This document shows, piece by piece, positions 1 through 7,352 of a stretch of 32,996 nucleotides of DNA. The notes beneath the pieces were generated by a model, which was not told the DNA's origin, made no database searches, and saw only the letters and a program-made list of their open reading frames with translations. The stretch covers positions 1 to 32,996 of the forward strand of contig CAYGPI010000017.1 in NCBI GenBank assembly GCA_964351745.1, read 5' to 3'. Every line of letters begins with the position of its first letter. Positions within the stretch are counted from its first letter, which is position 1. Origin of the DNA: CAYNJF01 sp964351745 (GTDB lineage Bacteria > Pseudomonadota > Gammaproteobacteria > Berkiellales > Berkiellaceae). The translations under genes and the position numbers were made by a program.

Positions 1-890
1 AAAGAGCCACGACAACCACCTTCTGCCGGCGCAATCCCATCAAAAAACTCGCTATTGTCTATCCCCTTATCGGAAAGAAACAAGATAAGAGCATTTTTTG
101 TCAGGCCTTGAATGTGATCTAAGCATTCAACGCCGCCGATTGGTATCGTGAAACTAGCTTCTTCAAACTGCTCTAAATACGTTTTTAAAACGTTGTTAAG
201 TTTTTTATGAGTCTTATAGTATTCATGGCTAATTTTGTTATATGTAAAATCAAACTTGGCATTCTCAAAATAGTTCTTAATGCCTTCAGCTGCTTCCTTC
301 TCTAAGTCCGCTTTTAAGTTGAGCTGAACCTCATACAGTTCGCCCTTTTCAATTTGAAAAGCATCGTGTGGAAGCGAATCAAAAAGGTAATTAGCTATGA
401 CAAAAATTGGTCGCTCCAAAGACTGACGTTTAACAACCTCTTTGGCATTTAAAAGAACTAACTCTTCTTCATCTAGGGCATTAAACAACGCAAAGTCCAA
501 AATCCCTTGATCAATGTAAGGCTTGAATGCAACGTTATTACGCCAACCATCAATATTCTTCATACTGATATCTGTCATGACATACTTGATAGTATTGGCT
601 GGAATATCATAGATTTTGAGAGCTTGGACCAGTTTCTTCATCAGGTAAAAGCTAAACTTGCCATGCCCCACACCTAACTCTAGAATATAAAAAGGCTCGT
701 TTAGCTCTTTTTCTTGTGAAGAAAAATGGTCACAAATAGCGGCAACAATTAAGCGTGCGTATAAAGTTGCCAAAAAGACATTGCTTGTAATATCTAGAGG
801 AACAACCTCATCCTCCCAGACCTCCAACCCTAACTGCTCATAATAATTTTTCATATGAAGCCATAGCTCAGACTGGGACAAAGATGTCAT
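1..890 (-). CDS. SAM-dependent methyltransferase, partial (3' end outside window)
   Basis: I translated the minus strand by hand from an ATG at 888-890; the frame stays open for 296 codons to the window edge, so the C-terminus is missing. Residues 68-83 carry a class I methyltransferase glycine-rich loop (ILELGVGHGKFSFYL), the SAM-binding motif I, and an acidic residue follows at the end of a later strand (YVMTDIS, Asp107). The rest is a long soluble alpha/beta protein with no signal peptide or membrane segment. The size and the MTDIS motif recall the large MidA/NDUFAF7-like methyltransferases, but I cannot assign a substrate. It lies downstream of msrB on the same strand, separated by a terminator-like hairpin, so it is probably transcribed separately. 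Confidence 0.8.
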   Translation of the reverse strand, partial: MTSLSQSELWLHMKNYYEQLGLEVWEDEVVPLDITSNVFLATLYARLIVAAICDHFSSQEKELNEPFYILELGVGHGKFSFYLMKKLVQALKIYDIPANTIKYVMTDISMKNIDGWRNNVAFKPYIDQGILDFALFNALDEEELVLLNAKEVVKRQSLERPIFVIANYLFDSLPHDAFQIEKGELYEVQLNLKADLEKEAAEGIKNYFENAKFDFTYNKISHEYYKTHKKLNNVLKTYLEQFEEASFTIPIGGVECLDHIQGLTKNALILFLSDKGIDNSEFFDGIAPAEGGCRGS

Positions 891-924
891 ATTTGTAACC
901 TAATAAGTAAGTAAAATAAAATGA

Positions 925-946
925 AGCCCTAGATAAATCTAAGGCT
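925..946 (-). terminator. Rho-independent terminator after msrB
   Basis: On the minus strand the arms AGCC-TTAGAT and ATCTA-GGGCT pair around a 2-nt loop with one mismatch or bulge. They are followed by a T-rich run (TTCATTTTATTTTA). The hairpin overlaps the msrB stop codon, which is common for compact terminators. Confidence 0.6.
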
Positions 947-1481
947 CAGATGGCTTGAAAGTCAACGCTAATGAATTTATGCAATATCTCAAACCTGTCG
1001 GTTTCGGTCCATCATCAAAGACATGACCTAAATGGCTTTGGCAGCGAGCGCAAACTATCTCAGTGCGCGGAGAAAAGAATAAGGAGCGATCTGCTTTCTC
1101 ATCCACACTTTGAGTGGAAGATGGCTCATAAAAACTAGGCCAACCAGTTCCTGAGTCAAATTTTGCCTCATGTTCAAAAAGAGGATTACCACAGGCAGCA
1201 CAAATGTAAGTCCCTGCCTCATTATGCTTGTCATATGCCCCTGTAAAAGCTCTTTCTGTACCCTTTTGTCTAAGTATTTTAAATCTATCTGCTGGAAGAA
1301 GTTCTTTCCACTGAGCATCTGTTAAATCTACAGACTCTACCGTCGAATCATAGGGGACAGCAGGGATATCGTGGCTCATAGTATGCTCACTTGCTTGCAA
1401 GGCGCTAAAGATAAAAAAAGTTACCAGAAAAAAAACAATCTTACTCTCTGACAACCGTTTGAATTTTATGACTTTTATCAT
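939..1481 (-). CDS. msrB: Peptide-methionine (R)-S-oxide reductase MsrB, exported
   Basis: MsrB reduces the R-epimer of methionine sulfoxide in oxidised proteins. All family marks are present: two zinc CxxC pairs (Cys94/Cys97 in CAACG and Cys144/Cys147 in CARCQ), the GTGWPSF motif at 111-117, the HLGHVFDDGP motif, and the catalytic Cys167 in RYCINS. The catalytic domain spans about 52-176. An N-terminal stretch (residues 14-30) is a hydrophobic signal peptide or anchor ending near ALQAS, so the enzyme should act in the periplasm or be membrane-attached, unlike the cytosolic E. coli MsrB. The start is an ATG with GGAG six bases upstream. Convincing full-length gene; a separate exported MsrB suits repair of envelope proteins under host oxidative stress (inference). 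Confidence 0.95.
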   Translation of the reverse strand: MIKVIKFKRLSESKIVFFLVTFFIFSALQASEHTMSHDIPAVPYDSTVESVDLTDAQWKELLPADRFKILRQKGTERAFTGAYDKHNEAGTYICAACGNPLFEHEAKFDSGTGWPSFYEPSSTQSVDEKADRSLFFSPRTEIVCARCQSHLGHVFDDGPKPTGLRYCINSLALTFKPSEP

Positions 1482-1493
1482 TATATTCTCCGA

Positions 1494-1523
1494 GTCTCAT
1501 TATAGTAGCAACTTTAATGAGAC
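1494..1523. repeat. 8-bp inverted repeat between tex and msrB
   Basis: GTCTCATT at 1494-1501 and AATGAGAC at 1516-1523 are perfect complements separated by 14 nt. The element sits just upstream of the msrB ribosome-binding site, downstream of the tex stop. It has no T-tract on either strand, so it may be a leader hairpin or an operator rather than a terminator. Confidence 0.5.
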
Positions 1524-1550
1524 CGGCCTTAAAGGATCTTTATGACAATA

Positions 1551-3842
1551 TTAGGATTTTCCTAACGCTTCAAGTAGAGCGTCACCAAACCCGGTCGCCT
1601 TGACTGGCGCTGGCTTTCTAGCTTTTGGCGCTGTTGCATGTTTTGGTTTTTGGAAAGTATTCTTCTCTTGTGGTCTTTTTTGGTCAGTAGCTTTCGCTAA
1701 AACCAAGGTCAACTGTATCCGTTTTCTAGCAGCATCAACATCTAAAACTTTCACTTTTAGAATATCACCCACTTTAACAATCTCGTGAGGATCTTTAATG
1801 AATTTTGTCGACATTTCAGAAATATGAACCAAACCATCTTGATGAACCCCTATATCAATAAAGGCACCAAAATTAGTCACGTTAGTCACAACGCCTTCTA
1901 AAAGCATTTCCGGTTTTAAGTCTTTAATTTCATGAACACCTTCCATGAATTCAGCAGTCTTGAATTGCGGCCTTGGATCACGACCTGGTTTCTTGAGCTC
2001 TGCTAAGACATCTTTGATGGTTGGCAGTCCAAACTTATCCGTTACAAAGTCTTGGCAACTCACTTTGGCTAGCAAATCCTCATTCCCAATGAGATTACTG
2101 ATATCTAGAGACATTTTTTCTAGGATTGCTGTAACCAAATCGTATGATTCAGGATGAACGCTAGAAGCATCTAGCGGATTGTCTCCACCAACAACTCTTA
2201 AAAAACCAGCAGCTTGTTCAAAGGTTTTATCGCCAAACCTAGGCACTTCTTTTAACTGCTCTCTTGTTTTAAAGCGGCCGTGCTCTTCTCTAAATTTTAT
2301 AATATTTTGAGCGACTGTTTCATTAAGACCAGCAATACTCTTCATGAGAGGCACTGACGCTGTATTCACATCAGCGCCAACCGCATTAACGCAATCTTCG
2401 ATGGTTGAGCTTAAACTTCTGTCTAGTTTGACTTGATTAACGTCATGTTGATATTGGCCAACGCCAATCGCTTTGGGCTCAATTTTAACTAGCTCTGCTA
2501 AGGGATCTTGCAATCTTCTAGCTATCGAAACGGCTCCGCGATAAGATACATCCAAGTCAGGAAATTCTTGAGACGCTAATTTAGAAGCGGAGTAAACAGA
2601 AGCGCCAGCTTCAGAGACGACCACTTTTGTAAGTTTCAAATCCGCATGTTGTTTGGTTAGATCTAAAACCAGCTTATCTGTTTCTCGAGAAGCTGTACCA
2701 TTACCAATGCTCACTAGTTTGACATTATGTTTACGTGAAAGTTCATTCAGAGCGTGAATGGAGCCATCCCATTGATTTTTAGGTTGATGAGGGAAGATAG
2801 TAACCTTATCAAGTAGTTTGCCGGTCTCATCAATAACAACGACTTTAACGCCTGTTCGCAAACCGGGATCAAGCCCCATCACGACAAAATTACCTGCTGG
2901 AGCTGCCATTAATAGGTTCTTAAGATTGTCTTTAAAAACATCAATCGCAACCAGCTCAGAAGCTTCTTTTAATTTGATCATTAAATCAACGTCTAATTTA
3001 AGTTTTAACTTGTACTTCCAAGTCCACTCAACGACCTCTTTTAACCATAGATCAGCTGGGCGACCTAGGTCTTCAATTTGGCTAATTTTTGCGATATCTA
3101 GATATATGCTATCAACATCCTGCTCTTCAAGCTCTAGACTTGCTTTCAAGACGCCTTCTTTGCGACCGCGCAAAACTGCCAACGCTCTATGCGAAGGTAC
3201 CTTTGCTAGCGCTTCTTTGTATTCGAAATAATCTTTAAATTTTTGGCCTTCGTTCTTTTTGGCTTCAACAACTTCACTCACTAAGTTTATTCTTTGCCAA
3301 ATAAAGCCTCTCAGTTTTTCTAAGAGATCTGCATCTTCAGAAAAGCGCTCCATTAAAATCTGCTTAGCGCCATCTAAAGCATCTTTTATGGTTTTAATCT
3401 CTTTCTTTTCGTCAATATATTTAGCAGCCTCTTCTTCAGGCACTTTTGTTGGATCGGATACTAAACATTGCGCTAATGGCTCTAGACCTGCTTCAATCGC
3501 AATTTGCGCTTTGGTGCGTCTTTTAGGTTTGTAGGGTAAATATAAATCTTCAAGTCTTGCTTTGTTATCTGCGCTGAGAATATTCTTTTTCAGATCTTCT
3601 GTTAGCTTACCTTGCTCATCAATACTCTTAAGAATACTGACTCTTCTATCTTCTAGCTCATGTAAATAATGTAATCTCTCTTCGAGTGTACGTAAATGAT
3701 CATCAGATAAAGTGCCAGTAACCTCTTTGCGATATCTTGCAATAAAAGGGACAGTTGCTCCCTCAGAGAGTAATTTAACGGCGGCATCTACTTGCCAAAC
3801 TTCGACACTTAGTTCTGAAGCAATCTTTTCATTTATATTCAT
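1551..3842 (-). CDS. tex: Tex, S1 RNA-binding transcription accessory protein
   Basis: Tex is a conserved cytoplasmic nucleic-acid-binding protein linked to transcription fidelity and, in several pathogens, to expression of virulence genes. The 763-residue product has the usual order: N-terminal helical Tex domain with the VPFIARYRKE motif, a YqgF/RNase H-like domain beginning MGLDPGLRTG, tandem helix-hairpin-helix motifs (GLNETVAQNIIKFREEHG), and a C-terminal S1 domain (EGVVTNVTNFGAFIDIGV) followed by a short Lys/Pro-rich tail. I placed the start at the ATG of MNINEKIA, 17 codons inside the longest open frame, because Tex proteins usually start close to this motif; the upstream extension is hydrophobic and atypical. 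Full length and intact. Confidence 0.95.
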   Translation of the reverse strand: MNINEKIASELSVEVWQVDAAVKLLSEGATVPFIARYRKEVTGTLSDDHLRTLEERLHYLHELEDRRVSILKSIDEQGKLTEDLKKNILSADNKARLEDLYLPYKPKRRTKAQIAIEAGLEPLAQCLVSDPTKVPEEEAAKYIDEKKEIKTIKDALDGAKQILMERFSEDADLLEKLRGFIWQRINLVSEVVEAKKNEGQKFKDYFEYKEALAKVPSHRALAVLRGRKEGVLKASLELEEQDVDSIYLDIAKISQIEDLGRPADLWLKEVVEWTWKYKLKLKLDVDLMIKLKEASELVAIDVFKDNLKNLLMAAPAGNFVVMGLDPGLRTGVKVVVIDETGKLLDKVTIFPHQPKNQWDGSIHALNELSRKHNVKLVSIGNGTASRETDKLVLDLTKQHADLKLTKVVVSEAGASVYSASKLASQEFPDLDVSYRGAVSIARRLQDPLAELVKIEPKAIGVGQYQHDVNQVKLDRSLSSTIEDCVNAVGADVNTASVPLMKSIAGLNETVAQNIIKFREEHGRFKTREQLKEVPRFGDKTFEQAAGFLRVVGGDNPLDASSVHPESYDLVTAILEKMSLDISNLIGNEDLLAKVSCQDFVTDKFGLPTIKDVLAELKKPGRDPRPQFKTAEFMEGVHEIKDLKPEMLLEGVVTNVTNFGAFIDIGVHQDGLVHISEMSTKFIKDPHEIVKVGDILKVKVLDVDAARKRIQLTLVLAKATDQKRPQEKNTFQKPKHATAPKARKPAPVKATGFGDALLEALGKS

Positions 3843-4125
3843 GTAAGCTATCTCAATAATAAAAGAAACGTATTCTGCGCAAGAGCATACCATACTGATT
3901 ACGTTTTTGGATGGCTTGAAGCTCTTCTTTCAACAGTTATCTAGCGCACGTAGCATAATGAGTTGGAGAGCAGAGTTAAATTTTCGGCTTCTCTGGTTCT
4001 TTATCTTTGAGGCCACCGTTCAACTGTATGTAGGGATTCAATGGAGAGGCACCATTTCATTTTTAACGAGTACTATTGTACTGTAGTGACCTGAAACAAT
4101 GATTATTATAACTAAGGACTGAATT

Positions 4126-4374
4126 TTGAGCAAAAATGTACCTTCTCTCTCTTTGTACGTGACTATGACTTGCCCTTTCTGTATTAAAGTTTTGCGTTTT
4201 ATGACAGAAAACCAAATAAATATTACTGTTTTGGATGTGCAAAAAGATCCTGATGCTTTGGCAGAGCTAAGAAGCCTCACTGGCAAAAGACAAGTTCCTT
4301 GTCTAAGAATTGATGATTCTGGCATGCTTGAGTCTGATGATATCATTGAAAAACTAAAGGAGCTTTACCGTTAA
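4126..4374 (+). CDS. Glutaredoxin-family thiol-disulfide oxidoreductase
   Basis: The 82-residue product has a single thioredoxin-like fold with the dithiol active site CPFC (Cys16, Cys19), the cis-proline strand RQVPCLRID, and a C-terminal helix with SDDIIEKL, as in glutaredoxins that bind glutathione (TVP/GSD-type sites). It should reduce disulfides or glutathionylated proteins in the cytosol. The start is a TTG with AAGGA seven bases upstream (4114-4118); no in-frame ATG precedes the active site except Met14, which would delete the first strand. It stands alone between the divergent tex gene and the nuclease gene downstream. Confidence 0.9.
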   Translation: MSKNVPSLSLYVTMTCPFCIKVLRFMTENQINITVLDVQKDPDALAELRSLTGKRQVPCLRIDDSGMLESDDIIEKLKELYR

Positions 4375-4437
4375 AACTTAAAGTGTAAAGCGCGAAACAA
4401 GCTTCACATTCAAACTAACAAATGGAATTGTTATATT

Positions 4438-4983
4438 GTGTTAAGACATTTCACTAATAGAGCTAGTAGTGCCATCTTGCTAGAAAGGTTACATTCAGCA
4501 TTGGATGCTGCCAATATTCATGCCTCACCATTAGTGCATGAGCGAGCCTCACAGCCTCTCATCTTTCGACGCTATTATTCATCAAGCCCTCATGAAGACC
4601 ATAAGAATGACCATGGGCTCATTAAAAGATCGATTATAAAGACCAGAAAGAGATTCTTAAACAATCAGGGCATGCTGCGAAATGTAGATGAATTTGAAGG
4701 GAAAAAAGTATATCAAAACAAGCACTTGTATAAACTGACTCGAGAGAATAGGCGACGACTTGCTCAAGGTAAAGCCCCTTTATGTGATAAAGGGGAGCCG
4801 ATTACACTACACCATTTAGATCAAACTCATGCTAGTGATTGGGTAGCTCTACGACTTAAGTTTCATCAGAAGCATCATCATGAACTGCACAGCCAAACCA
4901 CTGTAGATGGAGCAGTCCATCGCAAAATATTTGCAAGAGAACGTCAAAGGTATTGGAAAAGTAGACTGGCCAATAGACACTAA
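4438..4983 (+). CDS. LHH-family (HNH/Endo VII superfamily) nuclease, toxin-like
   Basis: The C-terminal 85 residues match the LHH nuclease domain found at the ends of polymorphic toxins. A helical lead-in (LYKLTRENRRRLAQGKAP) is followed by a glycine-proline strand running into Leu-His-His at 124-126, an Arg-Leu-rich segment, a His cluster (FHQKHHHELH, 142-151) and the closing motif RKIFARERQRYWKSRL typical of this family. The LHH histidines are the expected metal-binding and catalytic residues, so a DNase or RNase role is likely. The N-terminal 90 residues are basic, not recognised, and not a signal peptide. The start is a GTG with a weak GGA upstream. There is no adjacent immunity gene and no export or rearrangement (RHS) module, so it may be a delivered effector, an orphan toxin cassette or a domesticated nuclease. 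Confidence 0.8.
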   Translation: MLRHFTNRASSAILLERLHSALDAANIHASPLVHERASQPLIFRRYYSSSPHEDHKNDHGLIKRSIIKTRKRFLNNQGMLRNVDEFEGKKVYQNKHLYKLTRENRRRLAQGKAPLCDKGEPITLHHLDQTHASDWVALRLKFHQKHHHELHSQTTVDGAVHRKIFARERQRYWKSRLANRH

Positions 4984-5054
4984 ACAAGCTCGCCTATATA
5001 AATCTTGCAGCTCACAAGCACACGCGTGCACATACTCTTAATTATTTTGCCAAA

Positions 5055-5069
5055 TTTGAAAGTTTCAAA
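5055..5069. promoter_or_regulatory. Perfect 15-nt palindrome upstream of the periplasmic-protein gene
   Basis: TTTGAAA-G-TTTCAAA is a perfect dyad with one central base, 38 nt before the ATG at 5107. It is placed where an operator or an ECF-type -35 element would sit. No partner copy was found upstream of the sigma factor gene. Confidence 0.4.
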
Positions 5070-5106
5070 CGTAGTACTTTATGAGACATTCACTTGGAGA
5101 GATATC

Positions 5107-5469
5107 ATGAGAACATCCACACTAGCTTGCAGCTTACTATCGTTAGCTCTTATATCGCCTGTATGGGCAGATAGTAGTCAGACTAGCTACCCACAAGCAA
5201 TCTACACCGCTTCAGATAGTGACAGCTCATCAGCAGGCCGAGATGGGAAAAGACACAAAAAAGGGGCTATCCATGAAAAGCTTAAAAACATGAGTGACGA
5301 GGAGCGCAAGGCTTTTCACAAGGAAGTTAAAGAAAAATGGAATGCTCTTTCTGATGAAGAAAAAGATGCTTTCAAAGCTAAAGTTAGAAAGCATGAAGAA
5401 AAAAGGGAAGAAAAACGACTCATGAGACAGTACGGTGCTCATTTGCTCATGCAGCAAGATAAACCGTAG
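5107..5469 (+). CDS. Small exported protein, highly charged and helical
   Basis: The 120-residue product starts with a clear cleavable signal peptide (residues 1-18, cleavage expected after PVWA). The mature chain is a Ser-rich linker followed by a charged helical region with two copies of a short unit: MSDEERKAFHKEVKEKW and LSDEEKDAFKAKVRKH. This arrangement recalls small Spy/CpxP-like or LTXXQ-type periplasmic proteins, although I do not see the LTxxQ motif itself. The ATG at 5107 is preferred over an upstream in-frame start because GGAGA lies just before it and it exposes the signal peptide. It immediately precedes the ECF sigma operon, so it may be a member or target of that regulon (inference). 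Function unproven. Confidence 0.75.
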   Translation: MRTSTLACSLLSLALISPVWADSSQTSYPQAIYTASDSDSSSAGRDGKRHKKGAIHEKLKNMSDEERKAFHKEVKEKWNALSDEEKDAFKAKVRKHEEKREEKRLMRQYGAHLLMQQDKP

Positions 5470-5487
5470 TAACCAGTGTAAACTAGT

Positions 5488-5520
5488 GGGGCTCTTGGAT
5501 ATAAGGATTATAGAGTCCCC
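5488..5520 (+). promoter_or_regulatory. Hairpin in the leader of the sigma factor gene
   Basis: GGGGCTCT (5488-5495) pairs with AGAGTCCCC (5512-5520) with one bulged T. The ATG of the sigma gene begins three bases later. The only good Shine-Dalgarno match, AAGGA at 5503-5507, lies in the loop. There is no T-tract, so this looks more like a translational control structure than a terminator. Confidence 0.45.
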
Positions 5521-5522
5521 AC

Positions 5523-6056
5523 ATGGAAAACGAAACAAATGAAGAGCTTATTTGTCAGATTGCAGGTCAAGATAAGCAGGCTTTCGAAAGGTTGGTCAAG
5601 AATACACATACTGATGCGTATCGATATCTTCTACGATTATTGTCTAACTCAAAAGATGTAGATGATGTCATGCAGGAGGGATATATGGCTATTTGGTTAA
5701 AAGCCAACACGTTCAAACCAGGTTTAGCATTTAGTCCCTGGTTTTATCGCGTCTTCTATCACTGCTTTGTTGATCACGTTCGCAAGCATAAGCATGATGC
5801 AGGCCCATTAATCCATGAGCCAATATCTAGTATCGATCCACAGGCCCATTTAGAGACAGAGCAATATTATATTTTAATTGATGCCTTTCTTAGGCAGCTA
5901 CCAACTAAAGAGCGATCTATTTTTATTTTATTTTACTACCAGAGACAAAAAACAAAAGATATAGCTCAAATCATGACGAGCACAGAGCAGTCCATACAAT
6001 CCATTTTATATCGAATACGAAAGCAGTTAAAGCAGTGGCTAGAGAGTCATGAGTGA
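5523..6056 (+). CDS. ECF-family RNA polymerase sigma factor
   Basis: The 177-residue protein has the two-domain layout of group 4 sigma factors. Region 2 covers about 10-90, with AFERLVKNTHTDAYRYLLRL, the DVDDVMQEGYMAIW core-binding helix and SPWFYRVFYHCFVDHVRKHK for -10 recognition. Region 4 covers about 120-175 (LPTKERSIFILFYYQ, then the TEQSIQSILYRIRKQL recognition helix). It has no extra C-terminal domain. It overlaps the next gene at its stop codon and is followed within the same unit by a candidate anti-sigma factor and a periplasmic sensor-like protein, so it most likely answers envelope or metal stress. Its leader contains a hairpin enclosing the probable ribosome-binding site. Confidence 0.92.
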   Translation: MENETNEELICQIAGQDKQAFERLVKNTHTDAYRYLLRLLSNSKDVDDVMQEGYMAIWLKANTFKPGLAFSPWFYRVFYHCFVDHVRKHKHDAGPLIHEPISSIDPQAHLETEQYYILIDAFLRQLPTKERSIFILFYYQRQKTKDIAQIMTSTEQSIQSILYRIRKQLKQWLESHE

Positions 6057-6451
6057 TGAACATGATAACGTTTAAAAAAATTCTAGAAACATATGGTGGC
6101 AACCAAGATCAATGGCCCGAATCGCTTCGAGAGGCTTGTGGCACATTGATTAAAACAAGTGCTGAAGCTAGAGCACTATTATCTAAAGAGCAATTAATTG
6201 ATATAAAAATCATGAAACATACTATTCAAGTGCCACCAAGTCACCTATGTCAATTGCAAAAAAACCTATCGCAAAGGATAGACAATTTAGGGATCTCTCT
6301 TTTAAGTCTATTTCAGCCTCTTCAGCCTAAACTTGCGATGATGGCTATAGCTTTAGTGATAGGATTATACCTCGGGCTGAGCCTACCTAGCGAGGACAAC
6401 GAAACTCTATATTTAGATACTTTCTTACTTTATGAGGATGATGAGATTTAA
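6056..6451 (+). CDS. Candidate membrane-anchored anti-sigma factor
   Basis: The start overlaps the sigma factor stop codon (TGATG; a GTG three bases earlier is also possible), which implies translational coupling. The cytoplasmic N-terminal part begins with a short motif, FKKILETYGGNQDQWPE, followed by a helical stretch rich in Ala and Leu; this 'YGG..WP' start is common in small proteins encoded directly after ECF sigma factors. One membrane helix follows at about 92-111, then a short acidic tail (DETLYLDTFLLYEDDEI-like) that would lie in the periplasm. It lacks the zinc-binding HxxxCxxC motif of ZAS anti-sigma factors. The role is inferred from position and topology; sequence support is modest. 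Confidence 0.65.
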   Translation: MNMITFKKILETYGGNQDQWPESLREACGTLIKTSAEARALLSKEQLIDIKIMKHTIQVPPSHLCQLQKNLSQRIDNLGISLLSLFQPLQPKLAMMAIALVIGLYLGLSLPSEDNETLYLDTFLLYEDDEI

Positions 6452-6453
6452 CA

Positions 6454-6894
6454 ATGCCTACAAATACCAAAAAAATCATGATTGTACTAACCATATCCTT
6501 AACTTTAAATCTTTTTCTACTAGGTATGGCTGCTGGTTTTCTTGCATCTAAACCTAATCATGAGTTTCATTCTATGCGAGGCTCTTTCAAATACCCACCT
6601 CATGATATGAGTCCTCAAATGCGACAAGCGATGAAGTCTAAACATAAGCAACTTCAAGAGAATAGACGATCTGTTAATCAGCTTAAGCGCAAGCTGTACG
6701 ACCTGTTGCAACAAGAAATATTAGACATTGGTGAGGTTAGACAAGCATTAAAAGAGATTAAGCAACTGCGAGAAGCAAGTGCCACCCTGTCACAAGAGGC
6801 AACTATTTCAGCGATTGAAAACATGAGCCTTGAGGAGCGAGTTGATTTTTCTCAAAACCTTTTCAAGAAAAAACGACGTGGCCCCCAAGACTAA
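6454..6894 (+). CDS. Periplasmic heavy-metal-sensor-like protein (CnrX/Spy-like)
   Basis: Residues 8-30 form one membrane helix or signal anchor; the rest is a soluble, almost entirely helical periplasmic domain. The domain has the pattern of the metal-resistance/CnrX fold: a helix carrying ENRRSVNQLKRKLYDLLQQE, a second with VRQALKEIKQLREASATLSQEA, and a closing helix with MSLEERVDFSQNLFKKK. It starts two bases after the preceding gene, so sigma factor, anti-sigma factor and this protein form one operon, as in the cnrYXH system, where CnrX senses metal and works with the anti-sigma factor CnrY. A His/Met-rich segment (HEFHSMRG, PPHDMSPQM) near residues 36-55 could bind metal. The ligand is unknown. 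Confidence 0.7.
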   Translation: MPTNTKKIMIVLTISLTLNLFLLGMAAGFLASKPNHEFHSMRGSFKYPPHDMSPQMRQAMKSKHKQLQENRRSVNQLKRKLYDLLQQEILDIGEVRQALKEIKQLREASATLSQEATISAIENMSLEERVDFSQNLFKKKRRGPQD

Positions 6895-6906
6895 AGATGT
6901 GAGGTG

Positions 6907-7227
6907 CTAGTTAATTTCCTTCTGACTTGAGCAGAATTTTTTGCAACAAGCGCAACAACACTTGTAGCTGCAACGATATATGAGTGCGATGAGAACACCA
7001 CAAACAAAGCCGTCAAGAAACCCCCAAGCTCCTCCAATCAAACTGCCAATGACAGTTGCTTCATATCCGATATACATCGAAGAAAGTAGGGTTAACACTG
7101 GAAGGCCCCATGAACAGCATATATTGATGAGACCTAGGAAAACTAGACCTAGTCCCCAAACTGAACCTAAAGCAACTCCAAGTGGCACTGCGCTTAAATG
7201 TTGACCATTACATTTATCACAACTCAT
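6907..7227 (-). CDS. Small membrane protein of the 'bacteriophage holin' family with Cys-rich tail
   Basis: The 106-residue product has two or three hydrophobic helices separated by glycine-rich turns. Its core (SVWGLGLVFLGLI, then YIGYEATVIGSLIGGAWGF and LDGFVCGVLIALIY) resembles a family widely labelled 'bacteriophage holin' in Legionella and Coxiella relatives, although such genes are chromosomal and not near phage genes. I chose the ATG at 7227 over the longer frame because GGAGG lies five bases upstream. Unusual here are an N-terminal CxxC (MSCDKC) and a C-terminal cluster of Cys and Lys (YKCCCACCKKFC), which suggest metal binding, lipidation or disulfide linkage. Function unknown. Confidence 0.65.
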   Translation of the reverse strand: MSCDKCNGQHLSAVPLGVALGSVWGLGLVFLGLINICCSWGLPVLTLLSSMYIGYEATVIGSLIGGAWGFLDGFVCGVLIALIYRCSYKCCCACCKKFCSSQKEIN

Positions 7228-7292
7228 ATTAACCTCCAAGCAACCGCTCATCATCTAAAAATTTCGACTCATCAGTCATAAGACCTGATCTA

Positions 7293-7320
7293 TTGACAAA
7301 AGTTCACAGAAACGTATATT
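7293..7320 (+). promoter_or_regulatory. Sigma-70 promoter for the 74-residue gene
   Basis: A perfect -35 box TTGACA (7293-7298) is followed after 16 bp by TATATT (7315-7320). The gene's ATG lies 33 nt beyond the -10 box, leaving a short leader with a GGAAG ribosome-binding site. Confidence 0.7.
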
Positions 7321-7352
7321 TGTGGCAATTATTACGACATCTGGAAGTTTTT

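Noticed and set aside
3950..4060. Possible short coding remnant on the minus strand (ends LKDKEPEKPKI)
   Set aside because: A stop codon lies just upstream and no start is available; about 27 codons only.
6907..7227. Prophage lysis gene (holin)
   Set aside because: No endolysin, structural or integrase genes nearby; this family is a chromosomal membrane protein despite its label.
7293..7352. Upstream extension of the 74-residue gene from a TTG
   Set aside because: The TTG is the first half of a perfect -35 box and has no ribosome-binding site; the ATG at 7353 has GGAAG.
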